Source: Defluviicoccus sp. (GTDB lineage: Bacteria > Pseudomonadota > Alphaproteobacteria > MPNO01). From it: DNA of 6,689 nucleotides. Under the pieces are notes generated by a model. That model was given only the letters and a program-made list of their open reading frames with translations. It was not told the DNA's origin and ran no database searches. Position 1 is the stretch's first letter, and each line of letters starts with the position of its first letter. This document shows positions 5,168 through 6,689 of this stretch, in pieces. The position numbers and the translations under genes are program-made. The stretch lies in assembly GCA_028820945.1 (NCBI GenBank), contig JAPPHW010000137.1, positions 1-6,689 on the forward strand. Reading direction: 5' to 3'.

Positions 5168-6689
5168 ATGAGCGATACGGGAATCGGGGCCAGCGTGCTG
5201 CGCAAGGAGGATCGGCGGTTCCTGGCGGGGCGCGGCAACTACGTCGCCGACATCGCCGCGGCGGGCGAGGTCGCGCTCGCCTTCGTCAGGAGCCCGGTGG
5301 CGCACGGACGCATCCGCTCCATCCGCAAGCCCGAGGGCGCGGAGAACCGGGTGTTCACGGCGGACGACCTCGACGGCGTCCAGCCCATGCGCGCGCCGTC
5401 GAAGCTCCCCGGATACAAGCCGTCGGACTTCCCGGCGCTCGCCATCGACAAGGTGCGGTTCGTGGGCGAGACGGTGGCGGCCTGCGTCGGTGCGACGCGG
5501 GCGGAGGCGGAGGACCTCGCGCAGGCGGTCGAGGTCGACTACGAGGAGCTCGCGCCGGCGGTCGACATGCTGGAGGCGCGCAAGCCCGGCGCCCCGCTGG
5601 TCCACGAGGCGTGGGGCGACAACATCGCGCTCGCCACCCGCATCGACGGCGACATGGACTCCGTCAAGGCGCGCGCCGCGCATTCCGTCACCCGCGAATT
5701 CCGCATGAGCCGGCAGGCGATGGTCCCGATGGAGGGGCGCGCGGTGCTGGCCGAGTGGAACGCGCGGATGGACCAGCTGATCGTCCACACCGCGACCCAG
5801 GTGCCGCATCTGATCCGCGCCGGTCTCGCCATGTTTCTCGGGCTGGAGCAGCGCCAGGTCCGGGTCATCGCGCCCGACGTGGGCGGCGGGTTCGGGCTCA
5901 AGACCTACGTCCAGCCGGAGGAGCTGGTCGCCTGCTGGTACGCGATGAAGTTCGGCCGCCCGGCGCGCTGGATCTCCGACCGGCGCGAGCATTTGATCGC
6001 GGACGCCAATTGCCGCGAGCACCACTACGTCGTGACCGCGCACGCCGACGCGGACGGCAAGATCCTCGGCCTCGAGGGCGAGGTGACCGTCGATGCCGGA
6101 GCGTATTCGATCTATCCCTTCACCAACTGCCTCGAAGCGGCGATGGCGGGCGGCAACCTGCCAGGGCCCTACGCGATCGAGGCCTACGGCGTGAAGACCT
6201 GGACCGTCGTCACCAACAAGCCGCCGCTGGTTCCCTATCGCGGCGTGGCCCGGCCCGGCGTCGCCTTCGCGATGGAGATGCTGGTCGACGCGGTGGCGCG
6301 CGCGGTCGGACGCGAGCCGCACGAGGTCCGGACGATCAACATGGTCCCGGCCTCGGCGATGCCCTACACCAACATCGCGAAGAAGACCTTCGATTCGGGC
6401 GATCATGCCGGGGCCGTCGCCAAGGCCGTGCAAATGATCGACATCGAAGCGGTGCGCGAGCGCCAGGCGCGTGGCGAGCCGGACGGCAGGCTGATCGGGC
6501 TCGGCTTCGGCAGCTATGTCGAGCAGGCCGCGCACGGCACCTCGGTGTTCGCGAGCTGGGGCGTGCAGATGGTGCCGGGCTACGAGCAAGCGGGCGCCAA
6601 GTTGACGCCGGACGGCGGGCTGGAGCTCCGGGTGGGCGTGCAGTCGCACGGCCAGGGGATGGAGACCACCCTCGCCCAGGTGGCGAGCG
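5168..6689 (+). CDS. Xanthine dehydrogenase/CoxL family molybdopterin-binding large subunit (partial, 3' end outside)
   Basis: The first 507 residues of a molybdenum hydroxylase large subunit, a family usually about 750-800 residues long. These proteins bind the molybdenum-cytosine or molybdopterin cofactor and hydroxylate heterocycles, aldehydes, purines or CO together with FAD and 2Fe-2S subunits, which are not seen here and may follow. Visible features are the N-terminal TGIGASVLRKEDRRFLAGRG (4-23) typical of the family, VEVDYEELAP (121-130), MEGRAV (188-193), the glycine-rich VGGGFG loop (238-243), PYRGVARPG (356-364) where CO dehydrogenases carry AYRCSFR or AYRGAGR, and SHGQGMETT (493-501), a cofactor-contact motif. 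It lacks the active-site Cys context of true form I CO dehydrogenase. ATG 5168 is preferred because the family N-terminus starts there, with GGGGG 5 nt upstream; ATGs at 5141 and 5156 are in frame. The gene is very GC-rich (48 of 60 bases in row 5221-5280). The substrate is unknown. Confidence 0.9.
   Translation, partial: MSDTGIGASVLRKEDRRFLAGRGNYVADIAAAGEVALAFVRSPVAHGRIRSIRKPEGAENRVFTADDLDGVQPMRAPSKLPGYKPSDFPALAIDKVRFVGETVAACVGATRAEAEDLAQAVEVDYEELAPAVDMLEARKPGAPLVHEAWGDNIALATRIDGDMDSVKARAAHSVTREFRMSRQAMVPMEGRAVLAEWNARMDQLIVHTATQVPHLIRAGLAMFLGLEQRQVRVIAPDVGGGFGLKTYVQPEELVACWYAMKFGRPARWISDRREHLIADANCREHHYVVTAHADADGKILGLEGEVTVDAGAYSIYPFTNCLEAAMAGGNLPGPYAIEAYGVKTWTVVTNKPPLVPYRGVARPGVAFAMEMLVDAVARAVGREPHEVRTINMVPASAMPYTNIAKKTFDSGDHAGAVAKAVQMIDIEAVRERQARGEPDGRLIGLGFGSYVEQAAHGTSVFASWGVQMVPGYEQAGAKLTPDGGLELRVGVQSHGQGMETTLAQVAS

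Noticed and set aside
5099..6649. 516-codon minus-strand open frame opposite the molybdenum hydroxylase
   Set aside because: The plus strand encodes clear family motifs throughout; the antisense frame is His/Arg/Asp-rich with no domain.

Overview
The window looks like a chromosomal segment of a GC-rich Alphaproteobacterium, probably Hyphomicrobiales (Rhizobiales) or Rhodospirillales. The pointers are strong G/C bias at third codon positions in the metabolic genes, a mix of aromatic acyl-CoA ligase, luciferase-like flavin oxidoreductase and CoxL-type molybdenum hydroxylase genes, and a dispersed palindromic repeat of the 'cgtcatgcccgg' type that I associate with this class. The taxonomic call is inference; there is no rRNA or marker gene here.

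Layout. Five complete genes lie on the minus strand and are read right to left: an endonuclease/exonuclease/phosphatase (EEP) domain protein (4248-5000), a luciferase-like flavin-dependent oxidoreductase (3062-4138), two adjacent small unknown genes (2537-2932, then 2091-2525), and a benzoate-CoA-ligase-family adenylating enzyme (315-1910). A strong Shine-Dalgarno (SD) followed by ATG at positions 21-2 suggests another minus-strand gene begins at the left edge. Between that point and the ligase stop (1-314) is non-coding DNA carrying a long inverted repeat and a third partial copy of the same element. On the right, after a divergent intergenic region (5001-5167), a plus-strand xanthine dehydrogenase/CoxL-family molybdenum-binding large subunit starts at 5168 and runs off the window.

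How the parts may work together. The CoA ligase would activate an aromatic or related carboxylic acid. The flavin oxidoreductase and molybdenum hydroxylase are oxidative enzymes often found in catabolic gene neighbourhoods. No gene overlaps or very short gaps tie these three together, and each has its own plausible promoter, so a single pathway is only a possibility. The two small genes (11 nt apart) are the clearest bicistronic unit and have no function I can assign. They and the EEP gene have visibly lower GC than the three metabolic genes, so the window reads as metabolic backbone interleaved with accessory insertions.

The best candidate for something undescribed is the small two-gene module at 2091-2932, with a perfect -35 hexamer and a 13-bp palindrome in front of it. 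Secondary points of interest are the perfect long inverted repeat at the left, a 7-bp dyad bracketing the ligase start, and an orphan SD with an 11-codon reading frame just upstream of, and in frame with, the molybdenum hydroxylase gene.
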